Below are positions 53,255 through 62,679 of a DNA stretch of 64,000 nt, piece after piece. Under the pieces are notes generated by a model, which saw nothing but the letters and a program-made list of their open reading frames with translations, did no database searches and had not been told where the DNA came from. The position numbers were made by a program, and so were the translations under genes. Origin of the DNA: Marinilabilia rubra (GTDB taxonomy: Bacteria > Bacteroidota > Bacteroidia > Bacteroidales > Marinilabiliaceae); NCBI RefSeq assembly GCF_003121985.1, contig NZ_QEWP01000010.1, forward strand, positions 62,001 to 126,000. Reading direction: 5' to 3'. Each line of letters opens with the position of its first letter. The first letter of the stretch is position 1.

Positions 53255-53653
53255 TTAGGTTTGATTTCTTAATTGTTCTATTTTGATTTTCAAGGTAGCA
53301 TTTTCATAAATAAGGGCTTCTAATCTGTTGTCCTTTTCTTTAAGGTATTTTAATAATTCGTTTTCTAGTAACGTGGATTGATTTTTTATTAAATTAATTG
53401 GGTTCTTGGTGTTTAGGGCTTTGTTGGGATTTGATTGTCTTTCCTTTATCATGGGCCCCTCCCCGGTTAGTAACTATTCCGGATTTATTTCGGTATAATT
53501 GTTTAGAATTTTTTCTAACTTGTCGGTCCCGATAGCTGTGTTGTTCTGCAGGCTTTTGCGAAAGCTGGAATTAGACATGCCAATGCTTTTTTCAAAAGCT
53601 GATATGGATATATTTTTATGGTCTATGAAGCGTTTAAGCCTTTTGGGTATCAT
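53255..53653 (-). pseudogene. XRE-type regulator interrupted by an in-frame amber codon
   Basis: Read from the ATG at 53653 the frame gives MIPKRLKRFIDHKNISISAF and further helix-turn-helix sequence (EKSIGMSNSSFRKSL), then NPE, TAG, LLTGEGP, then 65 more residues ending in a coiled-coil (LLENELLKYLKEKDNRLEAL, later KIKIEQLRNQT). Proteins of this phage-repressor-like XRE family have the motif NPEWLLTGEG, so the TAG at 53474-53476 replaces the Trp codon TGG by a single G-to-A change. The downstream part alone has its own ATG (53452), which is why it can be mistaken for a separate 65-residue gene. Total length without the stop would be 132 residues. Confidence 0.75.
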
Positions 53654-53805
53654 TTTATCAAAAAAAATTAGAAAATAGTCTAATAATAATATTGCTTTGC
53701 AGTTGCAATTACAATACTATAAAGTTGTTATTGATCGATAACAAAATTAAGAAAAAAAAGAGTTATGAAACGGCAGGAAATAATAAAAAAAAACAAATTG
53801 GTGAC

Positions 53806-53988
53806 ATGGCTGTTGCTGCAAAGATGATTGGGGTAACCCGTGTGCACGCCAATGTTATCTGGAGCCGGCCCGGCTCAAAACGATATTCCGAATTAATTGA
53901 ATGTCTTGAAAAAATAATCGATGCTCGGGAAAAACTGGTTAAACGTGAAGAATCATCTAAGCAATCTCGACGGTTTTTAGACGTTTAA
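53806..53988 (+). CDS. Small HTH-like protein, start uncertain (possible homopolymer frameshift)
   Basis: From the ATG at 53806 it is a 60-residue protein (MAVAAKMIGVTRVHANVIWS, then RPGSKRYSELIECLEKIIDAREKLVK). It resembles small DNA-binding proteins found near Bacteroidota mobile elements and repressors. A better start may be ATG 53765 in another frame (MKRQEIIKK), which would join this frame if a run of nine A at 53785-53793 had one more base. So either the gene starts internally, or the A-run causes a frameshift or slippage. It is divergent from the broken XRE gene (111 bp between 53653 and 53765), a usual layout for a regulator pair. Confidence 0.5.
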   Translation: MAVAAKMIGVTRVHANVIWSRPGSKRYSELIECLEKIIDAREKLVKREESSKQSRRFLDV

Positions 53989-54193
53989 GTTAGTAGTACC
54001 ATAAATCTGATTGATAATAATGATAGATAAACCGTTTGTCAAAAAACATTGTATTTGTCATGGTTTTTTAGAGAAAATATCCTATTATTTTAATTAAAGG
54101 TTTTTTTACACTTATTATCGTCAATCATTTGTGATAGGCTCAGAGCAACGTTATACGCCCATTTTGAAATTTCCATTTTATCCTAATCGTACC

Positions 54194-54210
54194 CTCCTGT
54201 AAGACAGGAG
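54194..54210. promoter_or_regulatory. Short hairpin before the hybrid kinase
   Basis: CTCCTGT (54194-54200) and ACAGGAG (54204-54210) form a perfect 7-bp stem with a 3-base loop, 23 bp before the kinase ATG. It may be a leader structure or a palindromic operator; only the pairing is seen. Confidence 0.35.
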
Positions 54211-54233
54211 CAAGACAAGAAACACCCCGAAAT

Positions 54234-57200
54234 ATGGTAACGACCAATCAATTATTCGATGCATTATTTAAGAATGAGCTCCTTTCATATACATTAATTG
54301 ATCCCCAGTTAAATGTTATCGATTCTAATAAATTCTCCAGAGACCAAGCCAAAATAGTCTTTGGTAAAGACATGGCGGTTGGAGATTGCATTTTAGAATA
54401 TGTGCGTAAACAGGATATGGAAGGATTTTTAAAAAATTTTAATCAATCCCTAACCGGAAAAGAAATAATCGTTGAAAAAAGCATGACGGCTTCTTCTGAT
54501 GGTCAGATTCACTGGTATAAATTTCAGTTTCTTCCGGTGAAAGGGGAAGAGGGAAATGTAAATGCCGTTTGTCTGGTATCTGATAAAATAACGGAGAGAA
54601 AAAAGTACCAGCAAAAATTGGAGCGTAAAGAACGGCTCTACCGTTTATTGGCCGATAATGCTTCCGATGTTATCTGGCTGATGAACGACCGGTTAGAGTT
54701 TGAGTACATCAGTCCCTCTTTTGAGAAGAAATTTGGATATTCCAATGAAGAGGCATTGAAACTTTCCCTCAGGGAACTTTGTGCTCCGCAAGATTATGAT
54801 CGTATTAAGGGGCTTGCCGATACTGAAATCAGAAAATTTGCAATCGATCCGGAATCTAATTACCGGGAAGTTTCTGTGGAATTGGGGCTTAAAAATAAGG
54901 GAGGCAGGATTATTCCCTCCGAAATCACTGCACGTATTTTTAAAGATCCTTCATCCAGTCAGAAATTTTATGTGGAGGGCATTACCCGTGATATTTCTCA
55001 TCGTATAGAGATGGAAAAACAGCTTCACCTTTCGCGAGAAAAGTTTAATAAACTGATCACTAATATTTCCAGTATTGCTATTCAGGGATATAAACCCGAC
55101 GGGACTGTTATCTTCTGGGACCGGACCAGCGAAAAGCTTTATGGCTATTCGAAGGAGGAGGCTCTGGGGAGCAATCTTTTAGACTTAATTATTCCACCCC
55201 AAATGCGAAATGGGGTACAGGCTGCGATCGAAAATATGGCTAAAACGGGAGAGATAGTCCCTCAGGAAGAGTTAGAACTTATTAACAAGGATGGAACGCC
55301 GGTGCAGGTTTTGTCAAGTCATATTGTATTGGATGAAGGTAAAGGTGAGAAAGAACTGTATTGTCTGGATATTGATATTTCGTCTCAAAAAGAAGCAATG
55401 AACGAGTGGAAGAAATATCAACAACTGGTGGAACAGAGCCCCAATACCATCGTTTTAACCGATTTGGATGGAGTCATTGAATATGTAAACCCGGGATTTG
55501 AAGAGCTGACCGGTTATAGTGCTGAAGAAGCCAAAGGATCTAAGCCCGGGATTCTGGGGGCAGGGGATACCCCCGTAGAAGTTTATCGTGATTTATGGGA
55601 AACCATTAAATCAGGCAGAGAGTGGCGCGGGGTGTTTAAAAATAAAAAGAAAGATGGTGAGATTTATTACGAATCGGCTGTTATTTCTCCTGTTTATGAT
55701 ACCAATGGCAGTATGACGCACTTCGCTGCGATTAAAGAAGATATTACGGCTGAAAGGCACATGATTCAGGCTCTAAGAGAGAGTGAAGAGAAATTCAGAC
55801 AGTTGGCAGAAAATGTGGATGAGGTGTTCTGGCTTCGGACAGATGATGAAATGTTGTACATCAACCCAATGTTTGAAAAGGTTTACGGGATTCCTTTTGA
55901 AAAAAATTATGAAGATCCCAATATCTTTCTTTCCTTCATTTTGCCTGAAGACAAGGAGCAGGTTCTGGAGAAGCTCCGCAGAGAGGTTTTATTAGGAAGA
56001 GAAAGGGTGTCGCTCGAATACAGGATAAAAAGACCGGATGGTGAAATCAGGTGGATACAGGGGCAGACCTATCCAATTTCCGATCATGGAGGAAAAAACA
56101 AAAGAGTAGGGCTTGCACGTGATATTACAGAAAGAAAGAGATTTGAGAATGAATTGCGTAAAGCAAAAGAGGAAGCCGAAAAAAGCGATCGTTTGAAAGC
56201 TTCTTTTTTGCGTAACATGTCGCATGAAATACGCACACCCATGAACGCCATACTGGGATTTTCGGAGCTTCTTAGCAGGGGTATTGTCACAGAAGAAAAA
56301 CGTGGTATGTATTTAGATACCATCGTTTCATCCACACAAAAACTCCTCGAAATTGTTGATGATATTATGATTATTTCACAATTAGATTCCGGCAATATTA
56401 AGTTGAATGTCAGAGAGGTTAATCCATCTGAAATTATTAGCGGTCTATACAATAAATACAAAAATGAAATACCTGATTCAATCACACTCAAAACGGTTAC
56501 TTGTGAAGAGCCAAAACAATTGTTAATTGATAAGGTCAGATGGCAAACTGTATTTGACAAACTGCTTTCCAACGCTATTAAATTCACCCCCAAAGGAACC
56601 GTTGAGTTTGGTTTTAAATGTAAAAAGTCCCATGTTCAGTTCTTTGTAAAAGATACAGGAATCGGTATTGAACAGGACATGTTGGATACAGTATTTGAAC
56701 CCTTCAGACAAGGTGAAACTGAAGCCAATCGTATTTATGGGGGTAATGGTCTTGGGCTTACCATTGCTCAACAGCTGGCAAATATTATGGGTACCCGGCT
56801 TTGTGTTGAATCGAAACCCGGAGATGGCTCTTTTTTCTATATTAATTACCGAGATTTACTTTATGAGAGAAAAGGGACAGAAGAATCTGAAGAAAATGTG
56901 CATTCGGTCAGAACTTTCAGGTTATTAATTGCAGATGATGAGAGTAACAACTGTTTTTATCTTCGCGAATTGATTGAAAATACATTCCCTGATACAGATT
57001 TTAAAATTCTGGAGGCAGGCGATGGGGAACAGGCGGTTGAACAATGCAGGAAAAACACTGATCTCGACATGGTTTTGATGGATATAAAGATGCCAGGGGT
57101 AAATGGATTTGAGGCCACCCGGAGAATCAGGGGATTCAGCTCTCATTTGCCTGTCATTGCTCAAACAGCCCTTTCGGTGGAAGAGGACTTTCGCAAAATT

Positions 57201-57305
57201 GAGGAAGCCGGATGTGATGATTACCTGACCAAACCAATTGGTCGTGAAGCATTGGAGAGAATTTTTAAAAAGTATTTGTTTTCCGGCAGAGGCGGCGAAA
57301 ATTGA
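54234..57305 (+). CDS. Multi-PAS hybrid sensor histidine kinase (soluble)
   Basis: 1023 residues with no membrane segment, so it senses a cytoplasmic signal. About five PAS domains (about 8-125, 135-260, 265-385, 390-510, 515-645), several ending in the PAC-type ITERKK / ITERKR / EDITAER motif, precede a HisKA domain with phospho-His664 in MSHEIRTPMNAILGF, an ATPase domain with GNGLGLTIAQQL, and a C-terminal receiver (about 900-1018) with VLMDIKMPG. No output DNA-binding domain, so the phosphate must pass to another protein or the receiver acts on partners. It converges with the nuclease gene on the minus strand. Confidence 0.93.
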   Translation: MVTTNQLFDALFKNELLSYTLIDPQLNVIDSNKFSRDQAKIVFGKDMAVGDCILEYVRKQDMEGFLKNFNQSLTGKEIIVEKSMTASSDGQIHWYKFQFLPVKGEEGNVNAVCLVSDKITERKKYQQKLERKERLYRLLADNASDVIWLMNDRLEFEYISPSFEKKFGYSNEEALKLSLRELCAPQDYDRIKGLADTEIRKFAIDPESNYREVSVELGLKNKGGRIIPSEITARIFKDPSSSQKFYVEGITRDISHRIEMEKQLHLSREKFNKLITNISSIAIQGYKPDGTVIFWDRTSEKLYGYSKEEALGSNLLDLIIPPQMRNGVQAAIENMAKTGEIVPQEELELINKDGTPVQVLSSHIVLDEGKGEKELYCLDIDISSQKEAMNEWKKYQQLVEQSPNTIVLTDLDGVIEYVNPGFEELTGYSAEEAKGSKPGILGAGDTPVEVYRDLWETIKSGREWRGVFKNKKKDGEIYYESAVISPVYDTNGSMTHFAAIKEDITAERHMIQALRESEEKFRQLAENVDEVFWLRTDDEMLYINPMFEKVYGIPFEKNYEDPNIFLSFILPEDKEQVLEKLRREVLLGRERVSLEYRIKRPDGEIRWIQGQTYPISDHGGKNKRVGLARDITERKRFENELRKAKEEAEKSDRLKASFLRNMSHEIRTPMNAILGFSELLSRGIVTEEKRGMYLDTIVSSTQKLLEIVDDIMIISQLDSGNIKLNVREVNPSEIISGLYNKYKNEIPDSITLKTVTCEEPKQLLIDKVRWQTVFDKLLSNAIKFTPKGTVEFGFKCKKSHVQFFVKDTGIGIEQDMLDTVFEPFRQGETEANRIYGGNGLGLTIAQQLANIMGTRLCVESKPGDGSFFYINYRDLLYERKGTEESEENVHSVRTFRLLIADDESNNCFYLRELIENTFPDTDFKILEAGDGEQAVEQCRKNTDLDMVLMDIKMPGVNGFEATRRIRGFSSHLPVIAQTALSVEEDFRKIEEAGCDDYLTKPIGREALERIFKKYLFSGRGGEN

Positions 57306-57380
57306 TGTTCATCATGCTCATTTGTGCCCCAATAAAAAGAAGGTTGATCCGGTGTATCGCTGAAAAGGGGAAAAAATAAA

Positions 57381-57417
57381 CCCGGACAGTACTTGCAAAG
57401 CGCGATGACTGCCCGGG
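57381..57417. terminator. Terminator hairpin between convergent genes
   Basis: CCCGGACAGT (57381-57390) pairs with ACTGCCCGGG (57408-57417) with one mismatch, then GTGTTTTAAAA. It sits between the kinase stop at 57305 and the nuclease 3' end at 57434 and could serve both. Confidence 0.6.
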
Positions 57418-57433
57418 GTGTTTTAAAAGTGAT

Positions 57434-59395
57434 TTAAATTTTTAATAATTTGGTTGTGAAACTGCCATCATCTGTTGTTATTCTGATGAAATAGATACCG
57501 GCAGGCAATTCCTCTAAATGGATTGTTTCCGGGTTGGAAACAACTTCAATCTCTTTCATAATTTTTCCCCTGACATTAAGCACCTCTATGTTCCGGATGT
57601 TTTGGCCCTCCACAAAAATCAATCTGTTGAAAGGATTGGGATATACTTTGAGTTTAAAATCTGATGCTGTTTCATTAACAGATACCGGAGCTTCAAAATG
57701 GGCGACCAGTGCTCTGTCCTCCGAAGCAATAAAACTGTAAAAGGGATTTGCAGAAACGACTTCACCATTTTCGGTCCAGTTTACAAAGTTAAAGGAAGGT
57801 GCCGGTGTGGCTTCCAATTCCACGGTCTGACCATAGATGTAAGCACCGGTTCCGCTTATGCTTCCGCCTTGAGAATCATTTACCTCTGCAACAATGTCCA
57901 GAACATTGGGAGCGTTTGAAAGCATGATGTTATCAAGTTCCCAGGTTGCAGCCTCTGTGGATGTGGATGTATATTTAAACGCAATACGGCCTTCTGCTCC
58001 GGAAAAGCTGCTCAGATTAAGGGGGCCTGAATAAGTCCATTCCCAATATGTATCCCCGTCATGCCAAACAACGGGATTTATTTCCTGCCAGGTGGCTGTT
58101 TCAGGGTTGTCTGAAAAATCGTTGGAATAGAGCAGCTGGATGTCCGGTCCTGCATAGCCCGAGGTATTCCAGAAAGACAAAATCAGGTCATTGTAGGCAT
58201 CGGTAGAAAACGGGGGTGATATCAGCCAGTTCTCATTTTCGTGCTGTCCGTTGTCATAGCCGCTGATGTATGCACAATACGAATTGCCGACCCCGTATTG
58301 TTGCTGGGGAATGGTCCAGTTCTGGTTGCCGGTCACGTTGTATGAGCTCCATCCCCCTGAGGTCAGACTCTGATCTTCAAAGTCTTTACGGAATAATGCA
58401 ACATCATCGGTAAACAGTTTAATACCTACCGGCCTGTGGTCTGAAATGTTCTGAGTATACTCATTCCATCCCCCGGTCAGGGATTCCTCCATTTTTAATG
58501 TTGCCACAGAGGCGCTGTAAGTGTAATAGTGATTAAATAGTTCGTTGGTTATGATGATGTGATCTATGTGTGAGGGATAAGAAGGGTAAGACCATTCAGA
58601 ATCGGCCCCTGTAGCTATATCATAATCGGCAAACATGAAATTATCGGAGTCGTTCAGGATGCTTTGAAAAACATTGTTGGCGTAATCATCGGTAATCACA
58701 TCGTTTAAATCGCCCACTACAAATACCTTCTCATTGGCAAAATGAGTGTCGATGTAATCTTTGATGAGGTTGGTTGCCACCCAGCGCCTGTTCTCTTCAT
58801 CATTGGGATCTGCTAAATCCAGTATCCCGTCACCTCTGGCTTTGAAGTGGTTGTTAATGACCACGTAGTTTTCATTATTGTAAGTAAACTCCATTACAAG
58901 CGGCCGTCTCAAAAACGGCAGGTCATATTGAGCATCTTTGTAGATTTCGTAAACATTATTGACCTGAATGACTCCTGCTTTGTAGACAAAACCCAGTTTT
59001 ATTAAGTCATCAGTGGTCCCGACATAGGAATGGTATCCGTCTGTTTCATTAATCATTTGGGTAAATGCATTGACATCAGCAACCTCCTGAAATGCTATGA
59101 TGTCGGCATCAAGATCAACAATCATCCGGGAAAGGGAACCAATAGTAACATCACCATTGTGAGGGAAAAACTCTATGTTCCAGGAAACAATTTCCAGTGA
59201 GCGATCGGTCCCAAATGCTGCGGAGTTTTGTTTATTGGCCTTAAAAACAGGCTCACTTTTGTCAAATACATTTGCATTTGCCATCTCCCCGGACCGGACA
59301 TCCTGCGTTGACCAGCCTTTTGTGTTATTATGGGGTTGAGAAATTAAGGAAGTGGACAGCAGGAGTCCGATGAAAAGGATACATAATTTTTCCAT
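57434..59395 (-). CDS. T9SS-secreted endonuclease/exonuclease/phosphatase protein
   Basis: 653 residues. Signal peptide MEKLCILFIGLLLSTSLIS; then an EEP-superfamily catalytic domain (about 48-315) with the full set of motifs: VSWNIEF, IAFQEVAD, VVGDLNDV, HIDHIIIT and SDHRPVG (Asn, Glu, Asp/Asn and His residues of the metal site). About 320-500 is a choice-of-anchor J-like beta sandwich (DFEDQSLTSGGWSSY, ENWLISPPF), about 505-570 an InlB/Flg_new-like repeat, and the end (about 575-653) a Por/T9SS sorting domain with LKVYPNPFNRL. It probably degrades extracellular DNA or phosphoesters to release phosphate or nucleosides. Which substrate it uses is not shown. Confidence 0.9.
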   Translation of the reverse strand: MEKLCILFIGLLLSTSLISQPHNNTKGWSTQDVRSGEMANANVFDKSEPVFKANKQNSAAFGTDRSLEIVSWNIEFFPHNGDVTIGSLSRMIVDLDADIIAFQEVADVNAFTQMINETDGYHSYVGTTDDLIKLGFVYKAGVIQVNNVYEIYKDAQYDLPFLRRPLVMEFTYNNENYVVINNHFKARGDGILDLADPNDEENRRWVATNLIKDYIDTHFANEKVFVVGDLNDVITDDYANNVFQSILNDSDNFMFADYDIATGADSEWSYPSYPSHIDHIIITNELFNHYYTYSASVATLKMEESLTGGWNEYTQNISDHRPVGIKLFTDDVALFRKDFEDQSLTSGGWSSYNVTGNQNWTIPQQQYGVGNSYCAYISGYDNGQHENENWLISPPFSTDAYNDLILSFWNTSGYAGPDIQLLYSNDFSDNPETATWQEINPVVWHDGDTYWEWTYSGPLNLSSFSGAEGRIAFKYTSTSTEAATWELDNIMLSNAPNVLDIVAEVNDSQGGSISGTGAYIYGQTVELEATPAPSFNFVNWTENGEVVSANPFYSFIASEDRALVAHFEAPVSVNETASDFKLKVYPNPFNRLIFVEGQNIRNIEVLNVRGKIMKEIEVVSNPETIHLEELPAGIYFIRITTDDGSFTTKLLKI

Positions 59396-59493
59396 GTTTT
59401 TGTTTTTAATCAGAATGTTATGCGTTAATTACTTATGCGTTTTTCAGCGCACCCTGCTCCAAGGTATCATTTTACAGGCTTAAAAACTAACAT

Positions 59494-62400
59494 TCACTTT
59501 CTTAACTTTTCTATGGTTTTGAACAATAAATCCACATCTACCGGCTTGGAGATGTAACCGTCAAAGCCCAATTGCAGGTACTTTTGCTTGTCTTCTTTCA
59601 TGGCGTAGGCAGTCAATGCAATGATTGATGTTTGGATGCCCGATTGTTTTATTTTTTGCATGGCCTTAACACCATCCATAACCGGCATTTTGATGTCCAT
59701 TAAAATGAGGTCGGGATAGGGAGGTTCCAGAGCCATTAGTATGGCCTCTTTCCCGTTTTTTGCCCTGTTTATTGTAAGTTTCTTTAAAGAAAGTAATTCT
59801 TTTAAATACAAAAAGTTAATATCTTCATCTTCAGCTATAAGGATTCTCTTTTTGGCATGGTTGGGGGCTAAAACTGTTTTTGCGGGCCTTGATTCTGATT
59901 GTGGCTCTTCTTTGAATGGGACATAGGGTAAGGTGAGACTGAATGAGGCGCCCTCGTTCTTTTTCGATGTCACCTGCAGACTTCCGTTCATTCGTTTGGC
60001 CAGCTGATAGGAAATGGGCAGTCCCAGTCCTGTTCCACCTTTGTTCTCTTCGAGTTCTGTATTTTCCTGCCAGAACCTTTCAAAAACTCTCTCAACGTTT
60101 TCTTCCTTTATGCCACGACCTGTATCTGTTACCTTTATTGTAAGAGTTTGTTTGCCAATGCTGCATTCAATTTCAATTTTACCTTTATCCGTGAATTTAA
60201 AAGCATTGCTTAACAGGTTGTGCAAAATCTGCTGAATGCGTTTTTTGTCACCCGATATTATTAATTCATCCGAAGGAAGATTGAAATTGCGAATCAGCTT
60301 CAGACCTTTTTGCGAGATTTGTGGTTCGTAAACATTGAAAACCTCCTCAATGGCGGTTCTCAGTTGAAAAGGAGAATTTTCGATGTGAATGTTGCCCGAT
60401 TCTATTTTAGAGATGTCCAGAATATCGTTGATGATGTGGAGGAGTTGTGTTCCTGTTTCTTTAATGACAGAAGCGTATCTTTCCCTTTTTTCAGGAGTAA
60501 TGCGCGGATTGTTGAGCAATTCGGTAAAGCCCATAATGGCATTCATGGGGGTGCGGATTTCGTGGCTCATATTGGCCAGAAAGGCCGACTTCAGGCGGTC
60601 ACTCTCTTCAGCTTTTTGTTTGGCGGCAGTGAGTTCCTGTTCGTGTTTTTTATTTTTGGTGACATCGGTAAAAATAACTGCGAAGAAGCCTTTTCGCGGT
60701 GAATAGGCAATGACATCATAATATTTGTCAAATTCGACTGAATAATTTTCAAAGTGCATTGGCCACCCCGTTTGGGCAACTTCACCGAAATTTTTGATCC
60801 AGTAGTTTTCTGTTTTTGGTAAGACCTCCTTTACCCGCTTGCCAATAAAATCGGATGCTTTTATTTGGTTGATTTTTTCAAAAGCACGGTTGATGTGAAT
60901 ATACCTGTAATCTGAGGGCTTTTTGTTTTCGTCAAGAATGATTTCATGGAGAGCAAATCCCTGAGACATATTCTCAAACAACTCTCGAAACTCCATTTCG
61001 CTTTCCTCTGCCTTTTCTTTGGCGGTATAAAGTTCTTCATTGGTTTGGTTTAGTTCTTCATTCAGGGCCAGGTATTCCTCGTTTTGTTCTTTTAGTTTTT
61101 CCTGCCCCTCTATTATTTGGGTCACATCGGTAAACAATGCCACCACTTCTCCGGAAGGGAGTTTGTAGATTTGATTTTCGCGCCAGCCTTCCCGGGTATT
61201 GTCTTTGTAAAAAAAAGGTTCCAGATTCATGGGGTCTCCGGTTTGGTAAACTTCCTTTAACGCATGAATAAGTGGGCTTTTGTTCATGTTGGGGAAAACA
61301 TCCAGTAGTTTTCGCCCGATTACATCTTTTTTGCAGGTTTTGGTGATTTTTTCGGCAGCATCATTAAAGTTGGTAAATTCGAAATCTTCACCATCATTAA
61401 GGGCTTTGTAAACCGCTACCCCGCTGGTCATGTGTTTTAGTATGTTGGCAAGTCTTATTTCCCGGTTTTCCAGTTTCTCAAGTGCCTCTTTTTGTTCGGT
61501 AATATCCCTGAATACACAAAAGGTTTGCTTTACCTCTCCATCTTTGGTATAGCCAATTCTGCCCTGGAAGGCAACGTCTAAAAAGTGTTGTTGCTTATGC
61601 CGAATTTTGAACTCTACCTCTGAAACGCATCCCTTGATTTTAAATTCCGGGAATCTTTCCTGAAATAGTTCCTGTGAATCCGGGTGCAGAAAGGATTTAA
61701 AAGGTTGTCCGATAACTTCCTCTTTGGTATACCCCAGCAGACTTAACCAGGTTGGATTTACATCCAGGAAATGACCATTTTTATCCAGTGACTGGTAGGG
61801 CAGAGGGGCATAATTGTAGAGGGCCTTGAATTTTTCCTCACTGTTTTTTAATTCGTTTTCCGATTCTTTTCTTTGGTTGATATTTCGGTGGTTGACGATC
61901 AGGAATTGACCTTCCTTATTGTGTGTGATATTTATGACCGCTTCAACCCAGATGTATCCTTTGGTTTTGTGTTTAAAACGGTATTGAACCGAATAGGTCC
62001 CCGATGATGAGTTTTTAAGACGGACAATGAAACGAAGTAAAAAGATTTGATCTGAGGGGTGGACACAATTACTTAGATCCATTGATCGGTATTCAGCGCT
62101 GTTATATCCGGTGAAAAACCTGACAGAATTGCCAACAAATGTTAGCTTAAGATTTTTATTGTAGCGCGTGACCAAATCGGAGGAATATTCTGATACCAGT
62201 TCATAATCCTGGTTCAACTGCTTTAATTTTGAATTGAGTTGATTCACCTCTTCATTCCACTCATTTAACTCTTCATTTATAGTCAGATATTCATCATTGA
62301 TTTCCCTGTACTTTATCTCAGAATTTTTTATATCCGAAACATCTCTCAAAATATCGGCAAATCCTTCCAGATTGCCATCTTTATCGTACATAGGGGATGA

Positions 62401-62679
62401 TTTTATGGAAAACCATTTTCCCCCTTTCAGGTTCAGATACTGTTCAGTTGATTCAGGTTTGCCCGTTTCTTGGCTGATATGAAAGGGACAGTGTTTGCAG
62501 GGTTCTGATTCGTTCCATAATGCCTTGTAGCACTTTTGACCGTTGATCCTCTGCTCTGAAGTATTAAAATACTCCAGTCCTTTCTTATTTATTTTTTTGA
62601 TGTGATGATTGCTGTCAATAAAAAGTATAATGTCATCAAAAACATCAAAAAGGTCAGTCCATTTCTCAGTCATCTCCAT
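59494..62679 (-). CDS. Multi-PAS hybrid sensor histidine kinase with CxxC-PAS
   Basis: 1061 residues, no membrane helix. Four to five PAS domains (from about residue 8 to 670), linked by long coiled coils (ELNEWNEEVNQLNSKLKQL; LKEQNEEYLALNEELNQTN), then HisKA with phospho-His706 in MSHEIRTPMNAIMGF, ATPase with GGTGLGLPISYQL, and a receiver with phospho-Asp995 in LILMDIKMPV. The first PAS carries a Cys pair motif, EPCKHCPFH, of the type that can bind a metal or Fe-S cofactor or respond to redox. It is divergent from cheW and separated from it by a gap with three regular palindromes. Confidence 0.93.
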   Translation of the reverse strand: MEMTEKWTDLFDVFDDIILFIDSNHHIKKINKKGLEYFNTSEQRINGQKCYKALWNESEPCKHCPFHISQETGKPESTEQYLNLKGGKWFSIKSSPMYDKDGNLEGFADILRDVSDIKNSEIKYREINDEYLTINEELNEWNEEVNQLNSKLKQLNQDYELVSEYSSDLVTRYNKNLKLTFVGNSVRFFTGYNSAEYRSMDLSNCVHPSDQIFLLRFIVRLKNSSSGTYSVQYRFKHKTKGYIWVEAVINITHNKEGQFLIVNHRNINQRKESENELKNSEEKFKALYNYAPLPYQSLDKNGHFLDVNPTWLSLLGYTKEEVIGQPFKSFLHPDSQELFQERFPEFKIKGCVSEVEFKIRHKQQHFLDVAFQGRIGYTKDGEVKQTFCVFRDITEQKEALEKLENREIRLANILKHMTSGVAVYKALNDGEDFEFTNFNDAAEKITKTCKKDVIGRKLLDVFPNMNKSPLIHALKEVYQTGDPMNLEPFFYKDNTREGWRENQIYKLPSGEVVALFTDVTQIIEGQEKLKEQNEEYLALNEELNQTNEELYTAKEKAEESEMEFRELFENMSQGFALHEIILDENKKPSDYRYIHINRAFEKINQIKASDFIGKRVKEVLPKTENYWIKNFGEVAQTGWPMHFENYSVEFDKYYDVIAYSPRKGFFAVIFTDVTKNKKHEQELTAAKQKAEESDRLKSAFLANMSHEIRTPMNAIMGFTELLNNPRITPEKRERYASVIKETGTQLLHIINDILDISKIESGNIHIENSPFQLRTAIEEVFNVYEPQISQKGLKLIRNFNLPSDELIISGDKKRIQQILHNLLSNAFKFTDKGKIEIECSIGKQTLTIKVTDTGRGIKEENVERVFERFWQENTELEENKGGTGLGLPISYQLAKRMNGSLQVTSKKNEGASFSLTLPYVPFKEEPQSESRPAKTVLAPNHAKKRILIAEDEDINFLYLKELLSLKKLTINRAKNGKEAILMALEPPYPDLILMDIKMPVMDGVKAMQKIKQSGIQTSIIALTAYAMKEDKQKYLQLGFDGYISKPVDVDLLFKTIEKLRK

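Noticed and set aside
53255-53452. Separate 65-residue coiled-coil protein
   Set aside because: It is the in-frame continuation of the XRE-type gene after the amber codon.
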